Origin: Acidobacteriota bacterium
GTDB taxonomy: Bacteria; Acidobacteriota; Terriglobia; Versatilivoradales; Versatilivoraceae
Direction of reading: 5' to 3'
Length of the DNA: 33,398 bases
Assembly (NCBI GenBank): GCA_028875575.1
Contig: JAPPDF010000036.1
Span: 1-33,398, forward strand
Shown here: positions 25,733 through 33,355 of the stretch, piece after piece
Numbering within the stretch: the first letter of the stretch is position 1
How the letters are laid out: each line of letters opens with the position of its first letter
Translations under genes and position numbers: made by a program
The notes under the pieces: model-generated
What the model saw: the letters and a program-made list of their open reading frames with translations, nothing else
Told to the model about the DNA's origin: nothing
Databases searched by the model: none

Positions 25733-26263
25733 GTGGTGGTTTCGGCCAAGGTGCTCCAGGTGTTGGCCGCCTGGCTGCTGACCGGCCTGCTGGCTGCCGG
25801 CTGCGGGTACCGCCTGGCCGGAAAAGCCACCGCCATTCCCGAGTCCGTCGATTCCATCGCCGTTCCCATTTTCACCAATCGGACAACCAAGTACAGGCTG
25901 GAGCAGCGCCTGACCTCGGCGGTGGTGGACGAGCTGACTTCACGCACCCGGTACCGCATCTCCTCCAACCCTTCTTCGGCCGCAGCTGTGCTGACCGGAA
26001 TCGTCACGGGGTTCAGATCGACTCCGGTAATCTTCTCGGGCAGGGCGGGGTCCACCATTCTGGTGACGGTGCGCCTGCGGGTGGAGCTGAGGGACTCCAG
26101 GTCCAAGAAGCTCCTTTTCGAGAATCGAAACTATTTCTTCCGGGAAGAGTTTGAAATCAGTCGGGCTTCCCAGGATTTTTTCCCGGAGGAAGGACCCGCT
26201 CTGGATCGGCTCGCCAAAGCCTTTTCGCGGGATCTGGTCAGCACCATCCTGGAGTCTTTCTGA
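25733..26263 (+). CDS. lptE: LPS assembly lipoprotein LptE
   Basis: A 176-residue lipoprotein. The signal peptide ends in lipobox LAAGC, so Cys24 would be lipidated and the protein held in the outer membrane. It continues GYRLAG, then IAVPIFTNRTTKYRLEQRLTSAV, matching LptE (RlpB/LptE family), the plug of the LptD channel that places lipopolysaccharide in the outer leaflet. GTG 25733 is preferred: GGAG lies 7 bases upstream and it starts directly before the signal peptide. It begins 25 bases after leuS and ends 5 bases before holA, the conserved leuS-lptE-holA order of many diderms. Confidence 0.9.
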   Translation: MVVSAKVLQVLAAWLLTGLLAAGCGYRLAGKATAIPESVDSIAVPIFTNRTTKYRLEQRLTSAVVDELTSRTRYRISSNPSSAAAVLTGIVTGFRSTPVIFSGRAGSTILVTVRLRVELRDSRSKKLLFENRNYFFREEFEISRASQDFFPEEGPALDRLAKAFSRDLVSTILESF

Positions 26264-26268
26264 CCGAC

Positions 26269-27303
26269 ATGTCCTTTGCCCAGTTCCAGACACACCTGCG
26301 CCAGGGAGAGTTCAGTCCGGCCTATTTCATTTTCGGTCCCGACGCTTACCTGAGAGATGCGGCCAGAAAGGCTCTCATGGAGGCCTTGAGCAAGGCCTGG
26401 GAGGGCGAACCGCCAAGTTCGAGAATCGATCTGGACCAGACCCGGCTGGATGAGCTTCTGGTCTCGGCCTTGACTCCCTCCCTGTTTGCGCCCAGGCAGG
26501 TCCTGCATATCCGGGGAGTCATGAAGCTGCGAGACCGGCAGATCAAGGAACTGGCCGACTACCTGGCCCGTCCCAACCCGGCTACCGTGCTGGTGTTCCT
26601 GGCGGGAGAACTGAGCCGCGACGACCGCAGGAAGAAGATTTTCAAGACGTTGCAGGCCGGCAGCCGGGTGGTGGACCTGGCCGTCCTGAGTGAGGCTCAG
26701 GCCCGAAGCTGGATTGCCAAGGCTCTAGGGAAGCGGGGACACCCCATCCAGGAGGAGGCGGTAGAGTGCCTGGTCGAACTTCAGGGAACCGATTTGGGCC
26801 GGTTGCATCTGGAGGTGGAGAAGCTGGCGCTGCTTGCCGGGGAGGGGAAGACCGTCACCCTGGAAATGGTTCAGGAGTTGGCCGGATATTGCCGGGACCA
26901 CACCGTTTTCGACTTCCTGGATGCCGTATTGGCTCAGGATCGCCGCCAAGCGCTTCGGCTGTGCTGCGAATTGTCGGCTCACCCGGCAGGAATGCTGTCC
27001 ATGGTCACGCTGCTGGGGCGGCGGCTGCGCAACCTGCTTCAAATCCAGGAGATCTCGCCAGCCACCAAGCTGGGGGATATGGCTCGTCAGATCGGGGCCA
27101 ATCCCTATTTCCTGAAGCGGTTGCTGGAGCCCGCCAAACGCTTTCGCCGCCAGACCCTGGTCACGGCCATCGATGGTTTGGCGTCCATCGATGACGGAAT
27201 CAAACGGTCCAGTCCCGACAGCCGCCTCTGCCTGGAACGCCTGGTTGCGGACCTGAGCGCCGGCGCCGGCAGTACCGGCCCCCCGCTTGGAAACAGGCGC
27301 TGA
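26269..27303 (+). CDS. holA: DNA polymerase III subunit delta
   Basis: A 344-residue delta subunit of the clamp loader, which opens the beta sliding clamp during replication. The N-terminal segment PAYFIFGPDAYLRDAARKAL replaces the P-loop region of other AAA+ proteins, as is normal for delta. FAPRQVLHIRGVMKLRDRQ and later LEVEKLALLAGEGKTVTLE are family segments. The C-terminal helical collar (residues about 215-330, MLSMVTLLGRRLRNLLQIQE) joins the clamp-loader ring. The gene starts 5 bases after lptE with no strong ribosome site of its own, so translation is probably coupled. Confidence 0.9.
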   Translation: MSFAQFQTHLRQGEFSPAYFIFGPDAYLRDAARKALMEALSKAWEGEPPSSRIDLDQTRLDELLVSALTPSLFAPRQVLHIRGVMKLRDRQIKELADYLARPNPATVLVFLAGELSRDDRRKKIFKTLQAGSRVVDLAVLSEAQARSWIAKALGKRGHPIQEEAVECLVELQGTDLGRLHLEVEKLALLAGEGKTVTLEMVQELAGYCRDHTVFDFLDAVLAQDRRQALRLCCELSAHPAGMLSMVTLLGRRLRNLLQIQEISPATKLGDMARQIGANPYFLKRLLEPAKRFRRQTLVTAIDGLASIDDGIKRSSPDSRLCLERLVADLSAGAGSTGPPLGNRR

Positions 27304-27349
27304 ATCCTGTCGGACCCTGGAAAGGTTCAGAAAACCCTGCGATGTTCCT

Positions 27350-27748
27350 TCAATCCTCAGGATCGGTCTGATCGGCTTTACGGAAGATTTCCTCGGCGGA
27401 TTGGAGTCCCTCCCAGGCAGAGGGAAAGCCGGCATAGAAGGCCATCTGCAACATGGTCTCTCGAATCTCCGCCCGGGTGGCGCCGTTTCGAAGTGCCATC
27501 TCCACGTTGAGCTCCAGTCCCCGGGTCCTTCCCAGGGCGGTCAGGCCTGCAATGGTGATCAGGCTCCGGGTGCGCAGGTCGAGCTTGGATCGGGTCCAGA
27601 CCTCGCCGGCCAGCACTCCCAATACGAATTGCTGGAAATCGGGCGAAATCTGCCCCCAAACGTCCCGGAGTTGGCGGGCTCTGTCTGCTCCGGCCATTTG
27701 AACGAATTGCTCGAAACCTCGCTGCACCCTGTCTTGACTCGATTCCAT
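27350..27748 (-). CDS. Carboxymuconolactone decarboxylase family protein
   Basis: A 132-residue protein of the CMD/AhpD superfamily, closest in layout to PcaC-like members: LDLRTRSLITIAGLTALGR, then LRNGATRAEIRETMLQMAFYAG and FPSAWEGL. It lacks the CxxC redox pair of AhpD, so it is not a peroxidase reductant of that type. Small all-helical proteins of this family act as decarboxylases or have unknown roles. ATG 27748 has GGAGG 10 bases upstream; a longer frame to 27847 runs through a palindrome and is less likely. It is divergent from hemH and convergent with holA (46 bases between stops). Confidence 0.85.
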   Translation of the reverse strand: MESSQDRVQRGFEQFVQMAGADRARQLRDVWGQISPDFQQFVLGVLAGEVWTRSKLDLRTRSLITIAGLTALGRTRGLELNVEMALRNGATRAEIRETMLQMAFYAGFPSAWEGLQSAEEIFRKADQTDPED

Positions 27749-27809
27749 GATGAAAATCCTCCCGCGTCTGTTTGTGGAAGCCGTCGGTGTTTCCAGTTCC
27801 CAAGTGCCC

Positions 27810-27829
27810 GGTTTCTTTGATAAGAAACC
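27810..27829. promoter_or_regulatory. Perfect 8-bp inverted repeat in the divergent CMD-hemH gap
   Basis: GGTTTCTT (27810-27817) and AAGAAACC (27822-27829) are perfect inverted arms around four bases, 62 bases upstream of the CMD-family start in the 237-base divergent gap. The size and symmetry fit an operator for a dimeric regulator or a small 5'-UTR hairpin. No flanking promoter boxes are convincing. Confidence 0.45.
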
Positions 27830-27985
27830 ATAGTTTGGCAAGGTCACCGCATACGGTTGAATGTTGCATGAAGCTTATCCGCTCGCGAGCCAAAACAACA
27901 GTCCGGCGCGATTGCAGCCTGGAATTGGGGTTGACGTTGCCGGAGGAGTAGCCCGTTTGCCTGGAGGAGAGATCCAACAGCCATC

Positions 27986-28933
27986 ATGACCGAGCAAGCC
28001 GTCCTGCTGATTGGCTTCGGGGGACCGACCCGAAGCGATGAGATTCGCCCGTTCCTGGACAACGTCCTGCGGGGGCGCAGCGTGCCCCGGGAACGGATCG
28101 AGGAAGTGGCCCACCATTACGAATTGATCGGAGGTCGATCACCCTTTAACGAGCTGACCTTCCGCCAGGCGGATGGACTGCGGCGACTGCTGGAAAAGGA
28201 GGGGCCTTCAATCCCCGTATACGTGGGTATGCGCAACTGGCATCCGCTTCTGGCCGACGTTCTGGAACGGATGGCCGGCGACGGGGTGCGGAGGGCGGTG
28301 GGTGTCATCCTGGCGCCTCATCAGGGCGAGGCCAGCTGGGGACGCTATCAGGATGCAGTTCGGGAGGCCAGGATCCTGCTGGAGGAAAAGCTGGGGCGGC
28401 CGGCTCCGGCGGTGGACTATTGCAAACCCTGGTTTGTCCATCCCGACTATGTGGAGGCTGTCGCCGACCGCGTCCGGCACCAGTGGAACCGAATCCCAAG
28501 CCGGAACCGGCTGCAGACCAGGCTGCTCTTTACCGCTCACAGCGTTCCCAGCCGATTTGCCAGCCCATACGTGGACCAGCTTCGCGAATCCTGCCGGGCG
28601 GTGGCTTCGGCCCTGAAGATACCGGATTGGGAACTGGTCTACCAGAGCCGTAGCGGCGGGCCGCGGGATCCCTGGCTCGAACCGGATGTCTGTGACGTCA
28701 TCGAGAGCCTGGGCAAGAACCAATGCCCCGGCGTGTTGCTGGTGCCCATCGGTTTCGTGTGCGATCACGTGGAAGTGCTCTACGACCTGGACGTGGAGGC
28801 CCGGCAGGTCGCCCGGAAGTGGAAGATGGACTTTTTCCGGGCTCCGACGGTCAACGACCACCCCCGCTTCATCCGGATGCTGGCCGACGTGGTCAGACGG
28901 GCTATCGAGGGTGGGGGGGAGCGCGGGGACTAG
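27986..28933 (+). CDS. hemH: Ferrochelatase family protein
   Basis: A 315-residue ferrochelatase that inserts ferrous iron into a porphyrin in the last steps of heme synthesis. LLIGFGGPTRSDEIRPFL opens the fold; VGMRNWHPLLADVL is a porphyrin-site segment; His185 in TAHSVP is the metal-binding catalytic histidine; Glu263 in CDHVEVLYDLD is its conserved partner. ATG 27986 starts at the usual family position, although the purine-rich GGAGGAGAG lies about 15 bases upstream. Whether the substrate is protoporphyrin or coproporphyrin cannot be told here. No other heme genes are nearby. It ends before a repeat-rich gap. Confidence 0.9.
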   Translation: MTEQAVLLIGFGGPTRSDEIRPFLDNVLRGRSVPRERIEEVAHHYELIGGRSPFNELTFRQADGLRRLLEKEGPSIPVYVGMRNWHPLLADVLERMAGDGVRRAVGVILAPHQGEASWGRYQDAVREARILLEEKLGRPAPAVDYCKPWFVHPDYVEAVADRVRHQWNRIPSRNRLQTRLLFTAHSVPSRFASPYVDQLRESCRAVASALKIPDWELVYQSRSGGPRDPWLEPDVCDVIESLGKNQCPGVLLVPIGFVCDHVEVLYDLDVEARQVARKWKMDFFRAPTVNDHPRFIRMLADVVRRAIEGGGERGD

Positions 28934-28970
28934 CGCGGGTCTTGCTTGGGTCTTTTTGGGGGGGGGACGT

Positions 28971-29090
28971 TGCGTTCCGGGAGGGTGCTTGCTATTCGCC
29001 GTCGATGCGACCACAACGGGTAGATGTGGCGTGGGGCGGGGTTTGTTTGGGGAAGCAGTGCGTTCCCGAACGGGTGCTTTCTATTCGCCG
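28971..29090. repeat. Direct repeat pair, period about 88 bp
   Basis: TGCGTTCCGGGAGGGTGCTT at 28971 onward recurs at 29059 as TGCGTTCCCGAACGGGTGCT; both copies continue to CTATTCGCCG. The repeated part is about 31 bases. It lies in the gap after hemH and contains no credible gene. Confidence 0.6.
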
Positions 29091-29130
29091 CATTCGCGGC
29101 TGGGTTGGCGCGGGGCGCGGACCCATACGA

Positions 29131-29314
29131 CCCCGGGCTGCCGCCCGGGGCTACCCTGAGCCGCAGCTACGCAGCTCTATAAGGATGGCCCGTAGGTGGC
29201 GTCTCGCCGGGTAATCCACGTCAACCGCAGCCTTCGCAGCTCTCCCGAAACCCACAACACTGCAGGAGGAAACGTGCTTTTTATTTGGAATATGCCCCGG
29301 GCCAGCGCCCGGGG
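29131..29314. repeat. Two CCCCGGG/CCCGGGG hairpin elements
   Basis: CCCCGGG-six bases-CCCGGGG occurs at 29131-29150 and again at 29295-29314, with the same stem and loop length. Between them CCGCAGCTACGCAGCTCT (from 29162) recurs as CCGCAGCCTTCGCAGCTCT (near 29226). This is a structured, repeat-derived non-coding segment. The whole gap 28934-29378 shows no supported gene. Confidence 0.65.
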
Positions 29315-29378
29315 GGAGCCACTGCAAAACGTCACATAGGGGAGTCAAGCCGCGAATGCTGCGGCAGCGACAAAAAAT

Positions 29379-29591
29379 TCATTCACTCCGCTCTGTTCTG
29401 ACCTTCGACCGACCGGCCCTGCTTGACCGTTCGGTGGGGGCGACCTTGGCCGCTTCGGAGTGGTGTTCGGTGGGCTGGGCCAGCGCCGCGGAGGTGGCGG
29501 GGGTCTTCTTGCCCTTCCTGGCAATCGTCGCGAATTCCTGCGACAATTTCTTCAGCCTGTCGATCTGGCCCTTGGTGAGTTTGCTGCTCAT
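29379..29591 (-). CDS. Possible small basic protein downstream of bufC
   Basis: A 70-residue reading frame, MSSKLTKGQIDRLKKLSQEF..., with a helical, lysine-rich first third and a low-complexity, Arg/Ser/Glu-rich tail. It lies on the same strand as the bufferin-type operon, about 80 bases past the bufC stop. No Shine-Dalgarno site is visible before ATG 29591, and I do not recognise a family. The helical start looks protein-like, but the gene may not be real. If it is, it could be co-transcribed with bufABC. Confidence 0.3.
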   Translation of the reverse strand: MSSKLTKGQIDRLKKLSQEFATIARKGKKTPATSAALAQPTEHHSEAAKVAPTERSSRAGRSKVRTERSE

Positions 29592-29670
29592 GGCGCAACG
29601 GGTGGGGTCGCGGTTCCCCAATCAGCCTCTGCCGCGGCTCGGACCACTCCGCTATTCCTGATTGAGGGGG

Positions 29671-30510
29671 TCATGCCGGGTCTTCCAGCTCAACCGCCTG
29701 AAACAGTCCTTCGGTCACCCAGCCGCGGAACCAGGAAAAGAGCTGTACCTCTCCGACCGGCTGGCCCCCACGTCTCAAGACCCCGCTCAGTGCCTCTCCG
29801 AGCGGCACTCCGTTGACAAGAGCTTTCAGAAGCCGGTAGGCGGGACGGGACAGATCCAGCCAGCGTAGGGCGAATTGGCTTCGATAGACCACCGCCCAGT
29901 GGTTTTTGCGCCGGGTGGCGGGCCGTGGTTTGCCCTGGCGCACCGCCTCCAGATAGGCCCCCACGGGGTAGCGAAGCTCCTGCACCGAGAGGGCAGCGAC
30001 AGGTTTGAGACGGGCGGTCTCCCAGCATTCGGGGGGTACCTCGGCAATGGCCTCGGGGGTGAGAACCGGCGATTCCTCGGCGTCGAACAGCCGGCTCATC
30101 AGCAGTTCAAAGCGAGCCAGCTCGTAGAGGAAGTCCTTCCGCACCATCCCGGGACTGCTCCGGATGAATTCGGGGAGATGATCTCCCAGACGATTCAAGG
30201 TATAGCTTTGGGAGGGATAGCGGTCGACATAGCCCCTGACCAGGTCGGAGAAGCGCTTCGGACCCAGAAAATGCGCCAGCCCGGGAAAATCGGCCTCCAG
30301 GGCTTCCTGCAAGCGGGCCAGGTACATGCCGCGGTAGATGCCGATTCGGTCGAAGGAATCGAGTGTGCGGGATGGCCGTATCAGACCCGTAAACCGGCTC
30401 GGCGGCACCAATTTTCGGGCTTCGGCGGAAGCCACCGCCTGCCGGTCGGAGCCCGGATGCAGGATGACCGCCTGCATCCATTTCTGGGTATTGCCCAGAT
30501 CAGGTGCCAT
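29671..30510 (-). CDS. bufC: DUF2063 family MNIO partner protein (BufC-like)
   Basis: A 279-residue protein of the DUF2063 ('putative DNA-binding domain') family. In characterised RiPP systems such proteins (MbnC, BufC/HvfC) bind the precursor peptide and pair with the DUF692 enzyme. Seen here: an N-terminal helical region with SFDRIGIYRGMYLARLQEAL and ADFPGLAHFLG, the usual start of the family (about residues 50-85), then YPSQSYTLNRLGDHLPEFI, and a C-terminal part (about 170-279) with the winged-helix-like RWLDLSRPAYRLLKALVNG. The start overlaps the DUF692 gene by 11 bases, so the two are translationally coupled. The role is inferred from family and context. Confidence 0.85.
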   Translation of the reverse strand: MAPDLGNTQKWMQAVILHPGSDRQAVASAEARKLVPPSRFTGLIRPSRTLDSFDRIGIYRGMYLARLQEALEADFPGLAHFLGPKRFSDLVRGYVDRYPSQSYTLNRLGDHLPEFIRSSPGMVRKDFLYELARFELLMSRLFDAEESPVLTPEAIAEVPPECWETARLKPVAALSVQELRYPVGAYLEAVRQGKPRPATRRKNHWAVVYRSQFALRWLDLSRPAYRLLKALVNGVPLGEALSGVLRRGGQPVGEVQLFSWFRGWVTEGLFQAVELEDPA

Positions 30511-31360
30511 AGGCTCTCTGGTGGTCCGGCTCGGGAAGGCCGCGGTGCCGGCGGGCTTTCAGGGCTTCGGCGTGCACCACCTCGAAGCTGGGAATGTTCT
30601 CGTCCCACTCCAACAGGGTGGCTACGCCGCCGGTTCTTTGGCAGGAACGTCGATAGAGGGACCAGACCTCGTCGATGACGTGATCGCTATGGGTGTCCAG
30701 AATATGCGTTCCCTTGTGGGTGTGCCCGGCCAGGTGGTATTGAACGACGCGGTCGGCCGGGACTCGGTCGATGAAGGCTTCCGGGTCCAGGCCGTGGTTG
30801 AAGCAGCTGACGTAGACGTTGTTCACGTCCAGAAGAATCCCGCAGTCGGCCTCCTGGGCCAGAGTGGAGAGAAAATCCACTTCGCTCCAGGTGGAGGTCC
30901 CGAATTCCAGGTAGGTGGATGGGTTCTCCAGGACCAGGGGGCGCTCCAGGATCTCGGAAACCGCTTTCACCCGTTCGATGGTGTAGCGCAGGGATTCGTC
31001 GGTGTAGGGCATCGGCAGCAGGTCATGGACGTTGATTCCACTCACGCCGGTCCAGCAGAGGTGATCCGAGACCCAGTGGGCCCGGGTACGGTCGGCCAGA
31101 GCCTTCAGTTTTTTCAGATAGCCCAGGTTCAAGGGATCGGTGCTCCCCACCGACATGGACACTCCGTGGAGCACGACCGGGTAGCGTTCCGCCACCTGGT
31201 CCAGCACGTACAGCGGGCGGCCCCCCGTATCCATGTAGTTTTCCGAGAGGATCTCGAACCAGTCGATGGGCGGGTGGTTGGCCAGAATGTAGCTGTAATG
31301 GACGGTACGGAGACCGATCCCGAACCCCAGGTCGGGTAAATTCCACCGATTCCTGCCCAT
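30500..31360 (-). CDS. bufB: DUF692 multinuclear non-heme iron oxidase (MNIO), BufB-like
   Basis: A 286-residue TIM-barrel enzyme of the DUF692/MNIO family, which uses two or three iron atoms and oxygen to modify cysteines of ribosomal peptides. Metal-ligand motifs are visible in order: FEILSENYMD, VLHGVSMSVGS, VSDHLCWTG, VLENPSTYLEF, ILLDVNNVYVS, then YHLAGHTHKGTHILDTHSDH and LLEWDENIP. ATG 31360 has GGGAGG 7 bases upstream and gives the usual length; a longer frame to 31435 is unsupported. The gene follows the cysteine-rich precursor by 120 bases and overlaps bufC. Known relatives (MbnB, BufB) make copper-binding oxazolone/thioamide or thiooxazole groups; the exact product here is inference. 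Confidence 0.9.
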   Translation of the reverse strand: MGRNRWNLPDLGFGIGLRTVHYSYILANHPPIDWFEILSENYMDTGGRPLYVLDQVAERYPVVLHGVSMSVGSTDPLNLGYLKKLKALADRTRAHWVSDHLCWTGVSGINVHDLLPMPYTDESLRYTIERVKAVSEILERPLVLENPSTYLEFGTSTWSEVDFLSTLAQEADCGILLDVNNVYVSCFNHGLDPEAFIDRVPADRVVQYHLAGHTHKGTHILDTHSDHVIDEVWSLYRRSCQRTGGVATLLEWDENIPSFEVVHAEALKARRHRGLPEPDHQRAYGT

Positions 31361-31480
31361 AAGGGACCTCCCGGTCCAAACGGACGAACCCAGCCGGTCC
31401 CGCTTCCCGCTCGCGAAGTCGCGTATTGCACCCAACGGTCGGAAGCGCCGGGGGGCCGGTCAGTCCTGGTAACTGTCAGG

Positions 31481-31855
31481 CTATTTCTTCTTTTCGACTC
31501 CGTGGAGGGGAACGGAGCAGCCGCCCTTGCCCTTGCAGGAGTTCTTGCCGGCGCAGCCGTTGTCGCCGCTGCCGCAGCCGCCCTGGCCCTTGCACTCGTT
31601 CTGGCCCTTGCAGGAGTGCCTGGCCGCCGTGGCGCAGCCGCCCTTGCCCTTGCAGGAATTCTTGCCGGCGCAGCCGTTGTCGCCGCTGGCGCAGCCTCCT
31701 TGGCCCTTGCACTGGTTGCGGCCCTTGCAGACGTGCTTGGCCTTCTTGTCTTCATCGGCCAACAACAGGGAATCCGTTTGGCTGACCGCCTTGGAGCCCG
31801 CCACCATGCCGGCCACGGCGGCTCCCATCACCTGAGTGAATTTCCTTCGATCCAT
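31481..31855 (-). CDS. bufA2: Cysteine-rich bufferin-type RiPP precursor with duplicated core
   Basis: A 124-residue precursor peptide. MDRRKFTQVMGAAVAGM is a twin-arginine-like leader. A charged spacer (ADEDKKAKHV) leads to two 32-residue units, C43-C74 and C82-C113, each with six cysteines spaced C-x5-C-x5-C-x6-C-x5-C-x5-C. The units match in 29 of 32 positions; a seven-residue linker separates them and a short tail (SVPLHGVEKKK) follows. KGxNxCKGxGGC words resemble the BufA2 family of periplasmic bufferin metallophores, which sequester copper after MNIO modification. ATG 31855 has AAGGAG about 10 bases upstream and starts at the RR motif. The symbol is by resemblance. A metallothionein-like protein would look similar, but the adjacent MNIO gene favours a modified peptide. 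Confidence 0.85.
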   Translation of the reverse strand: MDRRKFTQVMGAAVAGMVAGSKAVSQTDSLLLADEDKKAKHVCKGRNQCKGQGGCASGDNGCAGKNSCKGKGGCATAARHSCKGQNECKGQGGCGSGDNGCAGKNSCKGKGGCSVPLHGVEKKK

Positions 31856-31950
31856 AGAAGATGTCTCCTTGGGGATAGCTTCGAACGTCACCTTTCGAGT
31901 CATCCGGCAACCAATGCCGACCCGTCACCTGGCGCTTTCGAGAGAGCCTG

Positions 31951-31979
31951 AATATAGCCCAACCTACCACAAAAATCAA
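31951..31979 (-). promoter_or_regulatory. Promoter for the bufferin-type operon
   Basis: On the minus strand TTGATT (31974-31979) and TATATT (31951-31956) are separated by the ideal 17 bases, the best sigma-70-type promoter in this part. The leader would be about 90 bases. An imperfect inverted pair (CGAA...TTCG, within 31880-31900) lies in the leader. No metal-responsive operator such as a CsoR or CueR box is recognised by eye. Confidence 0.6.
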
Positions 31980-32179
31980 AGCCTCCTCTCTGCCGGCCGA
32001 AAGGGGTTGACCATGGCCTCCGTGGGTTTCCAATGACCGGCGGGAAGGACGAATGCAGCGGATTTCCAGGCTGTTCCAGACTGCCGGCTTCGGTCTCCGG
32101 GCGCCCCGCGTCTGTGGTATAGTCCGTGGCGGTTGGCGGGCTTTCCTGTAGCCAAACCCCAATTGGGAGGCTGAAGATC

Positions 32180-33229
32180 GTGTTCGAGACCATTGCATGG
32201 AGCGACGAAGGCGTGGTCATGATCGACCAAAGAAAATTGCCGGCCGTCGAAGAGTACCCGGTGTTCAAGACCTATGAAGAAGTGGCCCAGGCGATCAAGG
32301 ACATGGTCATTCGAGGTGCACCGGCAATTGGAGTTGCCGCTGCCATGGGAGTGGCGCTTGGGGCCGAGTCCATCAAGTCCCATGACCCGGAGCGGTTTGA
32401 GCAAGCGTTTCAGTCCATTTGCGAGACCCTGGCGGCAACCCGGCCCACCGCCGTGAATCTGTTCTGGGCCATCGAACGGATGAAGGGGGTCTACCGGCGA
32501 CACAAGTCCCAGGGACCCGCGGCTGTGGCTGCCGCCCTCAAGACGGAGGCCCTGCATATCCACGACGAGGATATTCGACTCAACCGCCGCATGGGAAGCC
32601 ACGGGGCCGCCCTCATCCAGGACGGTTCCCGGGTCTTGACACACTGCAATGCCGGTGCCCTGGCAACCGCCGGTTACGGCACGGCGCTGGGAGTCGTTCG
32701 GGCCGCGGTGGAGCAGGGCAAGAGAGTGGAAGTGCTGGCGGATGAAACCCGGCCTTTTCTGCAGGGAGCCCGTCTAACCGTTTGGGAGCTGCAAAGGGAC
32801 GAGATACCGGTCACCCTGATCACTGACAACATGGCGGGGTATTACATGAAACAGGGCCAGGTGGACTGCGTCGTTGTCGGGGCCGATCGGATCGCTGCCA
32901 ACGGGGACGTCGCCAACAAGATCGGCACCTATTCGGTTGCCGTGCTGGCGAGGGAGCACGAGATCCCCTTCTACGTGGCGGCGCCCCTCTCGACGGTGGA
33001 CCTGGACGTTCCCACCGGCGACCAGATCCCCATCGAGCAGCGCTCCCCGCGTGAAGTGACCCACCTGGGTGACAAGGCCATCGCTCCCCAGGGGGCCCCG
33101 GCCGGAAATCCCGCCTTTGACGTGACCCCTCACCGCTACGTGGCGGCCATCATCACCGACGCCGGTGTCGCCCGGCCTCCCTTCCTGGACAATCTGAGAG
33201 TTCTGAAGACGGGGGCGGCACTTACCTGA
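32180..33229 (+). CDS. mtnA: S-methyl-5-thioribose-1-phosphate isomerase
   Basis: A 349-residue isomerase of the methionine salvage pathway, turning 5-methylthioribose 1-phosphate into the ribulose form. RGAPAIG near the start, Cys156 in [10 protein letters not shown] (the catalytic cysteine), [12 protein letters not shown], and Asp236 in [18 protein letters not shown] are the family signatures; the eIF2B-like fold is complete. GTG 32180 is the start: GGGAGG lies 9 bases upstream, and the longer frame to 32126 is not conserved-looking. A -10-like TATAGT (32118-32123) has no good -35. It is divergent from the bufferin-type operon; the 324 bases between starts hold the bufA promoter and nothing else recognisable. 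Confidence 0.93.
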   Translation: MFETIAWSDEGVVMIDQRKLPAVEEYPVFKTYEEVAQAIKDMVIRGAPAIGVAAAMGVALGAESIKSHDPERFEQAFQSICETLAATRPTAVNLFWAIERMKGVYRRHKSQGPAAVAAALKTEALHIHDEDIRLNRRMGSHGAALIQDGSRVLTHCNAGALATAGYGTALGVVRAAVEQGKRVEVLADETRPFLQGARLTVWELQRDEIPVTLITDNMAGYYMKQGQVDCVVVGADRIAANGDVANKIGTYSVAVLAREHEIPFYVAAPLSTVDLDVPTGDQIPIEQRSPREVTHLGDKAIAPQGAPAGNPAFDVTPHRYVAAIITDAGVARPPFLDNLRVLKTGAALT

Positions 33230-33276
33230 AACAAACGCCGTAACTCAGGAAGCCGCAAGTTTGCGGCGTCGCTTAT

Positions 33277-33355
33277 GCCCCCCACCGCATCAGCCTTCGC
33301 CATTCGGCGCTGCTTTGTGGCGCCGCGATTGCCCCCCTCCGCATCAGCCTTCGCC
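33277..33355. repeat. Direct copies of the contig-end repeat core
   Basis: GCCCCCCACCGCATCAGCC (33277 onward) recurs 54 bases later as GCCCCCCTCCGCATCAGCC (33331 onward), and both copies run on to TTCGCC. The second copy is the beginning of the right contig-end repeat. The pair shows that the element is itself often tandem. Confidence 0.75.

Noticed and set aside
31481-31855. Plain metallothionein
   Set aside because: The composition fits, but a signal peptide plus adjacent DUF692 and DUF2063 genes point to a modified exported peptide. Not fully excluded.
31502-31951. Ala/Leu-rich plus-strand reading frame opposite the bufferin precursor
   Set aside because: It is the shadow of the Cys/Lys/Gly codons of the repeat units, with simple Ala-Leu composition and no ribosome site.
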